Virus record (IMG/VR): IMGVR_UViG_3300028025_005339
Location: 1 to 25,944 of that record
Origin: a virus
DNA: 25,944 nt
Reading direction: 5' to 3' (one strand)
Shown: piece after piece, positions 12,573 through 19,502 of the stretch
How positions within the stretch are numbered: the stretch's first letter is position 1
How the letters are laid out: each line of letters begins with the position of its first letter
Translations under genes and position numbers: made by a program
Notes under the pieces: model-generated
What the model was told of the DNA's origin: nothing
Seen by the model: the letters and a program-made list of their open reading frames with translations, nothing else
Database searches by the model: none

Positions 12573-13007
12573 TTACAGGCCTAGGTGGTCCTCAGTGATG
12601 AGTTTGAATTCCCAATTACGGTCTAAACAATATTCAGTAGCAGCCTTCCATTTGGCCTGATTGACACCCCATGTAGTGACCTCAGTAATATATCTTTTGG
12701 TAACTCGCTTTTGTTGTTCTGGTTGTTTAGTTTGTTTCTTCGGTTTCACTTCCAACATCATGGTTTTTGTTACGCCATTCTTGTCTTTTACTTTGACAAC
12801 GAAATCTGGAAAGTATCTGTGCCATCTTCCGTCAACAGGAGATACATAAGGTATCACAACCTCTTCTGATGCCCAAGACACAATACTTGGATTTTTGTCG
12901 AGCCAATTCATCACTCTTGCTTCCCAACTTGAGCGATATATGATATTTTTGTGGTCCCCAACATATTTTTGGGGATTTGTGGGTCTAAATGTTCCTGAAT
13001 ATGCCAT
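12573..13007 (-). CDS. 4: Head completion protein with PD-(D/E)xK nuclease-like fold, T4 gp4-like
   Basis: The product is 144 aa from ATG 13007, against about 150 in T4. Residues further upstream in the frame form an artificial hydrophobic extension over the divergent promoter region and are rejected. MAYSGTFRPTNPQKYVGD is the typical N-terminus of T4-type gp4. Candidate nuclease residues lie in order: E29 (SSWEARVMNWLD), D68 (YFPDF), E86 and K88 (MLEVK), matching the TnsA-like restriction-endonuclease core. In T4, gp4 is needed to complete DNA-filled heads so that tails can attach; whether it cuts DNA is not established. It is the first gene of the minus-strand island and is divergent from the baseplate operon. 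Confidence 0.85.
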   Translation of the reverse strand: MAYSGTFRPTNPQKYVGDHKNIIYRSSWEARVMNWLDKNPSIVSWASEEVVIPYVSPVDGRWHRYFPDFVVKVKDKNGVTKTMMLEVKPKKQTKQPEQQKRVTKRYITEVTTWGVNQAKWKAATEYCLDRNWEFKLITEDHLGL

Positions 13008-13011
13008 AAAT
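13004..13011 (+). promoter_or_regulatory. T4-type late promoter motif CATAAATA for the baseplate operon
   Basis: CATAAATA matches the late box NATAAATA. A start near 13018 gives a 27-nt leader containing AAGGAA before gp48 at 13045. The motif overlaps the start codon of the divergent gp4 gene, so its first bases are read on both strands. Confidence 0.5.
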
Positions 13012-13044
13012 AATATATATAACGATTTTTCAACAAGGAAAATA

Positions 13045-14064
13045 ATGGCCAACGCAATAATACTAGACACCACAAAATCCAATGTATTGGATGCTATACA
13101 GACTACGCCGGTTTCTAGTGCAGGTAATAATGATGAAGCATTTGTTGGACCATTAGCAACATTAGACCAACTGAACCAATACCGTGGTTCTTACTATGTT
13201 TATCCAAGGGATTTAGGTTCTTCACAAAAATTACATTCAGTTGTATTTAAAGCATATGAGATAGATTCTAGTGATTTTACAGTTTCTGATGTGAAAGACG
13301 CTTTGGTGAGCAAAACAGGAGATTTTGCTACTGGGATTAGGCAGACTACTGAGGATGTTCTTAATAATCCTACTGAAAAAGCAGCTGAACTGTATGATAA
13401 GACTGTGAATGAAACTGAAAAATTTTTAAATAGTGATGGTCAGGCGATAAGAAACGCAGCAAAACCACCCATTAAAAAGGAAGTTACAGATATAATAACA
13501 CTGTACATGCCAGACAATGCTGAATTCAATTATGGTGCAAATTACAATCAAATAGGTTTGTTAGAAGCCGCAGCTTCAGTCCCAGTACTTGGAGCAATTC
13601 CAAATGCTATATTATCTACTTTAAATAATGCAGCTGCCAGAGTTTTATTAAACTCTATGGGTTATGTGTTTAATCCACAAGAACAAGTATTGTTTGAAGG
13701 CATTAACTTTAGAACATTTAGTATGTCATTTACACTTACACCATTTTCAGCTCCAGAAGCAAACGAAATTAAAAACATCATTAAAGCTTTTAGGAGAAAT
13801 GCAGCACCGACAATTGCATCTGGTGGTGCTGGGTTCTTTTTTATACCACCTTCAGTGTTTGATGTAACATTTATGTACGGTAATAGTGAAAATCCAAATA
13901 TAAACAAATTAAAAAGATGTGTATTAACTGATGTGAATGTCAATTATGCACCAAACGGAACATGGTCAACACACAATGACGGTTCTCCTGTACAAACAGG
14001 ATTGACATTGAGTTTCAAAGAAATAGAACTTGTCGATAGAAAAGACGTTGAAAGCGGTTACTAA
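13045..14064 (+). CDS. 48: Baseplate tail-tube cap protein, T4 gp48-like
   Basis: The start is ATG 13045, preceded by AAGGAA at 13035-13040. The upstream open frame overlaps gp4 antisense and is not coding. The 339-aa product (T4 gp48 is 364 aa) has an early YPRDLGSSQKLHSVVFKAYE segment, a helical insertion (about 85-145), and a C-terminal tube-like domain. That domain includes EGINFRTFSMSFTLTPFSAP (220-239), IPPSVFDVTFMYG, and VNYAPNGTWSTHNDGSPVQT (304-323), followed by LTLSFKEIELVDRKD. This order matches gp48/gp54, proteins that sit on the hub and start the tail tube. The related gp54 role cannot be excluded. It is the first gene of a long baseplate operon. Confidence 0.75.
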   Translation: MANAIILDTTKSNVLDAIQTTPVSSAGNNDEAFVGPLATLDQLNQYRGSYYVYPRDLGSSQKLHSVVFKAYEIDSSDFTVSDVKDALVSKTGDFATGIRQTTEDVLNNPTEKAAELYDKTVNETEKFLNSDGQAIRNAAKPPIKKEVTDIITLYMPDNAEFNYGANYNQIGLLEAAASVPVLGAIPNAILSTLNNAAARVLLNSMGYVFNPQEQVLFEGINFRTFSMSFTLTPFSAPEANEIKNIIKAFRRNAAPTIASGGAGFFFIPPSVFDVTFMYGNSENPNINKLKRCVLTDVNVNYAPNGTWSTHNDGSPVQTGLTLSFKEIELVDRKDVESGY

Positions 14065-14065
14065 A

Positions 14066-14659
14066 ATGAATTATTTTCAAACTTTGCCTAAATTAATTAT
14101 TAGTGAAAAACAAACATCACAAATCGTAACAAATTTATTGACAAGGGTTAATATTATTTCAACTTTGTTGCAAGATCCATTAATCTTTTATTCATATGAT
14201 ATAAAAGATTCTGATACACCAGAAATTATTGCACACAAATATTATGGTAGTGTAGATAGATTCTGGATGGTTTTAATTTCAAATGAAATTCTTGATCCAC
14301 AATGGGATTGGCCAATGACAAACAGAGTTTTTGATTCTTATATAAATGAAAAATATACACCTGCTGAACAAGATGAAGTACATCATTATCAAAAAACTAT
14401 AACAAACACAACTGTACCAGAAGGTATAATTACTTCAGAAACATTTACCATATCTGAAGAAGATTACAACGCTCTAGTTGAATCATCAAGAACATATTCC
14501 ACCATAACAGGTAATGTAAATATAAACATTTCTAAAAATGTCGTGGATAATTATACATATGAATTGAATTTGAATGAATCTAAACGAAAAATAAAGTTGC
14601 TTAATAAATCTTATGCAACCAAACTTGAAACAGAATTTAATAAATTAATGAATCCATAA
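14066..14659 (+). CDS. 53: Baseplate wedge protein, T4 gp53-like
   Basis: The start ATG 14066 directly follows the gp48 stop and gives 197 aa (T4 gp53 is 196). The segment YSYDIKDSDTPEIIAHKYYG (44-63) followed by RFWMVLISNEILDPQWDWP matches gp53, where a LysM-like fold carries the pattern of 'elA-x-x-YG-x-x-x-x-xW-x-LL-x-x-N-x-x-x-DP-x-x-x-W'. gp53 clamps neighbouring wedges together around the hub. The C-terminal part is more divergent and charged. No clear Shine-Dalgarno is seen, so coupling to gp48 is likely. Confidence 0.85.
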   Translation: MNYFQTLPKLIISEKQTSQIVTNLLTRVNIISTLLQDPLIFYSYDIKDSDTPEIIAHKYYGSVDRFWMVLISNEILDPQWDWPMTNRVFDSYINEKYTPAEQDEVHHYQKTITNTTVPEGIITSETFTISEEDYNALVESSRTYSTITGNVNINISKNVVDNYTYELNLNESKRKIKLLNKSYATKLETEFNKLMNP

Positions 14660-14660
14660 C

Positions 14661-15965
14661 ATGACAAATACCGATTCACCAAGTGGTAAATTTTATTATC
14701 CACAAGATGCTGCAATTGACAAACTCAGTATTACTACTAATAGTGGTAAAGAATTTGATTTAAAATACCTGATGGTTGATTTATCAATCTTTGAGGATAT
14801 CTACAGTTTCGTTATGTCTGGATATCTTATGGTTAAAGACGGTGTTGGTATCATAGAAAAAATGAATTTAACTGGAAATGAATTAATTACTGTGAGTTTT
14901 GGTAAAACAAGTAAAGATGGTGGCGACCCACTATATTTCAGACTATATTCAATTCCAAAAAGAAATCCTGTGGGTAACCTTTCAACAGAATATATAAAAT
15001 TACACTTTTGCTCAGAAGAATTAATAATATCTGAACAAACAAAAATTACAAAATCGTATAAGGGTCAAAATATATCTAGTATTATAAGTAACATTTTGAC
15101 CGATTATTTGAAAATACCACCATATAGACCACAATACATACAAGCAACAAAAGGTGTTTATGATTTTAATATACCATCAATAAAACCATTGGAAGCTATT
15201 AGCTGGTTGTCAAATTATGCAAGACCATCAGCAACTAGTAATGAGAAATTGGCTGATATGTTATTCTTTGAAACACAATCTGGTTTTAATTTTGCATCTA
15301 TATCTAAGTTGGCTTCCGGAAATATATCAAGAACTTACAAGTACCAACAACAAAATATTTCACCAGAAGGACCGGCAGAAGATATAATTTCAATATTAGA
15401 CTATGAATTTGTAAAAGCATTTGACACTTTGAATGAAATTAGTTCTGGTACATACGCAAACAAATTGTTATCTTTAGATCCAATAACAAGAACTGCCTGT
15501 ACAACTATTTTTAATTATGCCACAGATTACAAGAAAACTTTGAATCCTGATGATACATTTACTGATACGAGAAATCTAACACGTTCTCCCAATAGTGTTA
15601 TAAAAATGGCGATTGGTAATCAGAATCAAATGAAGAACTCATATATACCTCAAGGATCGGTTGCACCGGACATTTTCTTGGAAACTTTTGTGCCGAATAG
15701 AACAGCACAAATATCTTTGGCAAATTACACAGTAGTTAAAATTAAAATACCAGGCGATCCATTCATCACTGCTGGTAAAACAGTCCAATTTAATTTTCCG
15801 TCTTTATCATCTAAAAAGGGTTTGGATAAAAATTATTCAGGTAAATATTTGGTAACTGCTGTAAGACATTTGATACAATCACAAGGTATATACCAAACTG
15901 TATTGGAATTGGCTAAAGATAGTGATCCAAAGTATGAAACATTTTACAATAATCCATTGGGATAA
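14661..15965 (+). CDS. 27: Baseplate central hub protein, T4 gp27-like
   Basis: The 434-aa product (T4 gp27 is 391) starts 1 nt after gp53. The N-terminal part (12-130) contains paired beta domains such as YLMVDLSIFEDIYSFVMSGY. The middle (180-250) has the helical WLSNYARPS region with LADMLFFETQSGFNFASISKL. The C-terminal domain has ANYTVVKIKIPGDPFITAGK, VQFNFPS and YSGKYLVTAVRHLIQSQGIY (392-411), the usual end of gp27/gpD-type hub proteins. The hub trimer bridges the sixfold tube and the threefold spike. The next gene encodes the spike OB-fold that binds it. Confidence 0.82.
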   Translation: MTNTDSPSGKFYYPQDAAIDKLSITTNSGKEFDLKYLMVDLSIFEDIYSFVMSGYLMVKDGVGIIEKMNLTGNELITVSFGKTSKDGGDPLYFRLYSIPKRNPVGNLSTEYIKLHFCSEELIISEQTKITKSYKGQNISSIISNILTDYLKIPPYRPQYIQATKGVYDFNIPSIKPLEAISWLSNYARPSATSNEKLADMLFFETQSGFNFASISKLASGNISRTYKYQQQNISPEGPAEDIISILDYEFVKAFDTLNEISSGTYANKLLSLDPITRTACTTIFNYATDYKKTLNPDDTFTDTRNLTRSPNSVIKMAIGNQNQMKNSYIPQGSVAPDIFLETFVPNRTAQISLANYTVVKIKIPGDPFITAGKTVQFNFPSLSSKKGLDKNYSGKYLVTAVRHLIQSQGIYQTVLELAKDSDPKYETFYNNPLG

Positions 15966-15968
15966 TAT

Positions 15969-16301
15969 ATGATGAAAAATTTTATAGGTTTAGACGGATT
16001 CATTTGGTGGGTCGGAGTAATAGAAAACAGAATGGATCCATTGGGTCTTGGTCGATGTAAAGTTCGTATATATGGTTGGCACACCAATGATACGAGTGGT
16101 ACAGATCCTGCAAAAATTGCAATACCGGTTGATGATTTACCATGGGCGTTGCCTTTACTACCGTTAAATTCACGTAATACTTTCTCTGCACCAGAATTAG
16201 GTGATTGGGTTATGGGATTTTTTATGGATGGTGAATCAGGACAATTCCCAGTAATGATGGGTATTATGCCAGCTTTTGCACAACCACCAACAAATACTTG
16301 A
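15969..16301 (+). CDS. Spike OB-fold protein, equivalent to the N-terminal domain of T4 gp5
   Basis: This 110-aa protein matches only the OB-fold domain of T4 gp5. IWWVGVIENRMDPLGLGRCK (12-31) parallels the T4 segment with FVGVVEDRMDPLKLGR, and residues 51-61 give IPVDDLPWALP, close to T4 IPTEKLPWM. ELGDWVMGFFMDGESGQFPV (76-95) closes the barrel. In T4 the same polypeptide continues into a lysozyme domain and a beta-helix needle. Here it stops after the OB-fold, and the needle-type sequence is encoded two genes downstream. It presumably sits under the gp27 hub. Confidence 0.88.
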   Translation: MMKNFIGLDGFIWWVGVIENRMDPLGLGRCKVRIYGWHTNDTSGTDPAKIAIPVDDLPWALPLLPLNSRNTFSAPELGDWVMGFFMDGESGQFPVMMGIMPAFAQPPTNT

Positions 16302-16309
16302 GGTTATAA

Positions 16310-17209
16310 ATGGCATCTTCAGCAGAAACAACAGTAAATTTAGGTGAAATTGGTACAATTAATTTTAAAATTGTCGAGAATTCTCCACCAAATTCACCAT
16401 TTTCAAAATTATTAAATACAGCAGGTGTACAAACCACGCCTCAAATGGCCAGAGGTTATGTTAAAGGTTCAATCGTAGACTTTTTGAATGGTCAAACATC
16501 TCACGTTTGTGATTTTAAGTTTATTTTTCCAGATTTTGGTTCTATAATTGGTGACCTTGGTCTTTTAAGTCCAGTAGCAGCCATCAAAGATGCAATTAAA
16601 AATGCAAAATTGAAAGCAACAAACAGACTAAGGTCAATGATACAAATGATTATTACTGGTTTGAGAGCAGTATTAGATGGTGTTGTTCTTGCTTTGGGAT
16701 TTGACGCAACGGGAATCATTTCATTTAATTTCAGTTTATTGAAAAAAATTGTCAGACAAATCAATGCCGTAACCAAAAAAATTGCTATGGTAGTAGAATC
16801 TGTTTTGGAGTGGGTATTTCTTGCTCAACAAATTATTCAATTAGTAAATTGGGTTAAATCACTACCAGCCAAATTACAACAGATGTTAAAGGATTGTTTG
16901 ACACAATTCGGTAATTCTATAACACAAGTTGCAAAACAAATTCAATCTATACCAGACCAAATTTCAAATTTAACACAAACACAAATTACAAGTATTGCTA
17001 ATGAATTTTCAGCTGCTGCTCAATTGACTCTAGATACAGTAAAGTCTACAGAAACAAGTAGTTCTATTCCGGATGCAGTTGTGCAAGCTCTTTCTTCAGA
17101 CTCACAGGTTGATGCAATTAATCAATACATAAAAAATAATACACCATCAACAGATGCTTTGGCAGCAAATACGACAAGTGCTAAAATGGCCAACACTAAT
17201 GGACCTTAA
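16310..17209 (+). CDS. Helical protein between split spike genes, unknown function (299 aa)
   Basis: I recognise no family. Residues 1-85 contain beta-like segments, with FPDFGSIIGDLGLLS near 69-83. Residues 88-215 are long amphipathic helices rich in Leu, Ile and Val (for example LRSMIQMIITGLRAVLDGVV and VFLAQQIIQLVNWVKSLPAK). The last 85 residues are Gln/Ser/Thr-rich with a low-complexity Ala/Thr/Asn tail. It takes the place in the operon where T4 gp5 has its lysozyme domain, but no lysozyme catalytic motif is present. A structural role in the spike or hub is inferred from location only. Its start follows the OB-fold gene by 8 nt, with GAGGTT upstream. Confidence 0.85.
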   Translation: MASSAETTVNLGEIGTINFKIVENSPPNSPFSKLLNTAGVQTTPQMARGYVKGSIVDFLNGQTSHVCDFKFIFPDFGSIIGDLGLLSPVAAIKDAIKNAKLKATNRLRSMIQMIITGLRAVLDGVVLALGFDATGIISFNFSLLKKIVRQINAVTKKIAMVVESVLEWVFLAQQIIQLVNWVKSLPAKLQQMLKDCLTQFGNSITQVAKQIQSIPDQISNLTQTQITSIANEFSAAAQLTLDTVKSTETSSSIPDAVVQALSSDSQVDAINQYIKNNTPSTDALAANTTSAKMANTNGP

Positions 17210-17221
17210 AGGAATAATATA

Positions 17222-18118
17222 ATGGCAGAAGTACAAAAACCAGATTTTGTGACGGCGTGGACTGAACCAGAATCGGCTGCAAACACAGATTTTCAACCAG
17301 TATATCCATACAATAATGTTACGGCTACTAAAGGCGGTCATTCATTTGAGATGGATGACACACCAACCAGAGAGCGTATTCGTTTACAACACAAACTAGG
17401 TACTTTTGTGGAAATGCATCCTAATGGTGATGAGGTTCATAAAATTGTTCGGGATGGTTACACAATTATTGCCGGAGACCACAATATTTCTATTGGTGTT
17501 GATGATGGTAACCTTGCCAAAAAATTGAATATTACCGTTTATGGTGATGTTTATATGAATGTGAAAGGTGATAGAATCGAAGAAATTGATGGTAACTTTG
17601 AACAACATATTAAAGGTCACTATTCACAAACCGTCAATAAAACATCTACTATAACATCTTTTGGTGATATGGTAATTAATGCAGGTTCAACATTAAACGG
17701 AACATTAGAAGTAAACACACCAGATTCGGTTGTTTTTTCGGCTGACCTTGCTGTTGCTGGTGAAGTTACTTGTGATAAACTTACAGCGGCATCTAGGGTA
17801 GATGCTGGTTCTGGTATGAGTATTGGTGCAAGCGTTACTGCAACAGCAGCGGCCGCCGCAGGTTTTCCACCAGCTGGATTAGTCATACACAATGGTGGTG
17901 GTATTGGTGTTAATACAGGAATTGCAGTTCCATTTCAAATCAATTGTGTAGGTCCAATTAATTCCTTTACATCTATTTCATCACCATTAATGAATTCTGT
18001 GCTCAATGGTTCAGTTATTGCAAGTGACATTGTTAATAAATTATTAAGGTCTTTGCATATACATATAGCTCCTGATGGTCCAACAACAAATCCAACGAGT
18101 GGCGAAGTTAAAGTATGA
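17222..18118 (+). CDS. 5: Spike needle protein, equivalent to the C-terminal domain of T4 gp5
   Basis: The 298-aa product begins with a segment matching the T4 gp5 region just before its beta-helix. YPYNNVTATKGGHSFEMDDT (28-47) and PTRERIRLQHKLGTFVEMHP (48-67) parallel YPYVHTMETESGH and DDTPGQERYRLVHPTGTYEE of T4. Residues 68-150 have the short repeated strands of the triple-stranded beta-helix (ITVYGDVYMNVKGDRIEEID). The C-terminal part has further beta repeats and an Ala run (TATAAAAAGFPPAG), and ends with HIHIAPDG, a His-rich tip segment that could bind metal, as in other phage needles. AAAGGA precedes the ATG. Confidence 0.85.
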   Translation: MAEVQKPDFVTAWTEPESAANTDFQPVYPYNNVTATKGGHSFEMDDTPTRERIRLQHKLGTFVEMHPNGDEVHKIVRDGYTIIAGDHNISIGVDDGNLAKKLNITVYGDVYMNVKGDRIEEIDGNFEQHIKGHYSQTVNKTSTITSFGDMVINAGSTLNGTLEVNTPDSVVFSADLAVAGEVTCDKLTAASRVDAGSGMSIGASVTATAAAAAGFPPAGLVIHNGGGIGVNTGIAVPFQINCVGPINSFTSISSPLMNSVLNGSVIASDIVNKLLRSLHIHIAPDGPTTNPTSGEVKV

Positions 18119-18144
18119 ATGAAAATATAAGGAATTATTAAATT

Positions 18145-19020
18145 ATGGCTAGTATATTTGGAAGATTAGGTTTTGATTCAACGAATCCGGTGGCAGAGTC
18201 AATTGTAAAACCATTGGACGCTAATGTTATAGCACAAATGGCTATGATACCGCCTTGGTTGAATTCTTGGCAAACTAAAGATGTTGCGGAAGCAAATACA
18301 AGTGGATATTTTATAAACCCTGTGATAAACATAACACAAAATATTTACAATGCTGCAAATACTATGGTGGATATGGCAAATGGTTCTCCAATAAATGGAA
18401 CCACTATAACTATTACAAATTTGTTAGCAAATACAAAAAACAATGCAATAATTCTTAGTTATTCAAATACAGCAACGCAGGATGTTTCTGAATGTGATAA
18501 CTTTATCTATATTACTAATCGGTTATCAAACGTAGTAGGTATGGGAAGTGATGTTACTACGCCACACTATGATATAGCTATTGGATATGGTAAAATGATG
18601 AATTACATTACCAATCAATCGGATGGTATACAAAATAATGCACCTATGATAGGTGGTTTTACAAGTGTTTACGCAGCAAACATATTAAGTACTTTAGTTG
18701 CAAATACATCAAATCTTTTAATCATATTGCAAAACAGCATAACAACAACATCTTATGTAATTAGTGGAAACACTTATTATGACTACAATTCAACTATAAG
18801 TTTAACCGATGCGCAAAAATTAGACAATAGTATGTCTCAAATGTTAAGCACTATGGTTAGATGTAGAGTAAGTGATACAAATTTCTTCCAAAACTCTGGA
18901 TCAGTTTTTAATGACTATAACAAAGTGGCAATATTTAATGGCATGGGACAAACAGAAAACCAGTTAATTCAAATCATTGGTTCGCCTAAACTACTTTCAA
19001 GGTTAAATGCAAATACTTAA
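18145..19020 (+). CDS. Virion/baseplate protein of unknown function (291 aa)
   Basis: The 291-aa protein is rich in Asn, Thr, Ile and Ser. Its N-terminus is globular (MASIFGRLGFDSTNPVAESI), followed by IPPWLNSWQTKDVAEANTSG (35-54) and long helical stretches that include an Asn/Ile-rich region (NAANTMVDMANG, LLANTKNN). No family is recognised. Its position between the spike needle and gp25 in the baseplate operon points to a structural role. AAGGA lies 11 nt before the ATG. Its last codons overlap a possible 32-codon ORF. Confidence 0.85.
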   Translation: MASIFGRLGFDSTNPVAESIVKPLDANVIAQMAMIPPWLNSWQTKDVAEANTSGYFINPVINITQNIYNAANTMVDMANGSPINGTTITITNLLANTKNNAIILSYSNTATQDVSECDNFIYITNRLSNVVGMGSDVTTPHYDIAIGYGKMMNYITNQSDGIQNNAPMIGGFTSVYAANILSTLVANTSNLLIILQNSITTTSYVISGNTYYDYNSTISLTDAQKLDNSMSQMLSTMVRCRVSDTNFFQNSGSVFNDYNKVAIFNGMGQTENQLIQIIGSPKLLSRLNANT

Positions 19021-19105
19021 AATTCGAAATTTTGCGTTCCGGCCCAAGAATTTTCTCCGACAGCTTCAAAAGTCCAAAAAAGCGTTTTACTCCTACGATA
19101 AATAA
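19007..19105 (+). CDS. Candidate 32-aa basic micro-ORF upstream of gp25
   Basis: ATG 19007 follows a TAA in the same frame directly, has AAGG at 18999-19002, and runs to TAA 19103-19105, 3 nt before gp25. It spans the otherwise empty 88-nt gap. The peptide (MQILKIRNFAFRPKNFLRQL, then QKSKKAFYSYDK) is strongly basic and aromatic. No homologue is recognised. It could couple translation to gp25, which lacks a good Shine-Dalgarno. Confidence 0.35.
   Translation: MQILKIRNFAFRPKNFLRQLQKSKKAFYSYDK
19097..19104 (+). promoter_or_regulatory. Possible late promoter motif GATAAATA before gp25
   Basis: GATAAATA matches the late box, but it lies only 5 nt before the gp25 ATG. A transcript from it would be leaderless or nearly so. 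Confidence 0.25.
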
Positions 19106-19108
19106 AGA

Positions 19109-19501
19109 ATGGCAACCTCAACTAAACTATACTCAGACTTAGACTTCACTTTTACCAGAAAACCTGGTACGAATGATATTGCCCTTAGTTATGACGCACA
19201 AGCGGTTATTCGTTCTATTAGAAACTTAATTTTGACTAATCACTATGAAAGACTTTTTAATCCAGATTTAGGGTCAAACGTTAATGCAATTTTGTTTGAA
19301 TTGATTTCATCGGCTTCGGCGGAGTCATTGAAGTTTGAAATAAAAACGTTGATTGAAAATTATGAACCAAGAGCTATTGTAAGAGATGTGGTAGTCACAC
19401 CACTACCAGATAAAAACGCATACAGTCTTTATTTAAGTTTTTTCTTGGAAAATGCAACACTACCAACAACAATAACAATTCTTTTAGAGAGAACTAGATA
19501 A
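19109..19501 (+). CDS. 25: Baseplate wedge protein, T4 gp25-like
   Basis: The 130-aa product (T4 gp25 is 132 aa) has the gp25/lysozyme-like-sheath-initiator pattern: KLYSDLDFTF (6-15), the helix VIRSIRNLILTNHYERLFNP (33-52), DLGSNVNAILFEL, and NYEPRAIVRDVVVTPL (89-104) with the family-typical EPR motif (E91-R93). gp25 starts the contractile sheath from the baseplate core together with gp6 and gp7. The start codon has only AAAG close by, so coupling to the small upstream ORF is possible. The next gene begins 1 nt after its stop. Confidence 0.95.
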   Translation: MATSTKLYSDLDFTFTRKPGTNDIALSYDAQAVIRSIRNLILTNHYERLFNPDLGSNVNAILFELISSASAESLKFEIKTLIENYEPRAIVRDVVVTPLPDKNAYSLYLSFFLENATLPTTITILLERTR

Positions 19502-19502
19502 A

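Noticed and set aside
12895-13044. N-terminal extension of gp48 upstream of ATG 13045
   Set aside because: It is antisense to gp4 and the divergent promoter; AAGGAA and the family-like start support 13045.
13008-13082. Hydrophobic N-terminal extension of gp4 (possible membrane segment)
   Set aside because: It overlaps the gp48 start and the promoter; MAYSG is the usual gp4 N-terminus.
19019-19033. AAAATT-CGA-AATTTT hairpin as a terminator before gp25
   Set aside because: Only A-T pairs with a 3-nt loop and no T tract; transcription must continue into gp25.
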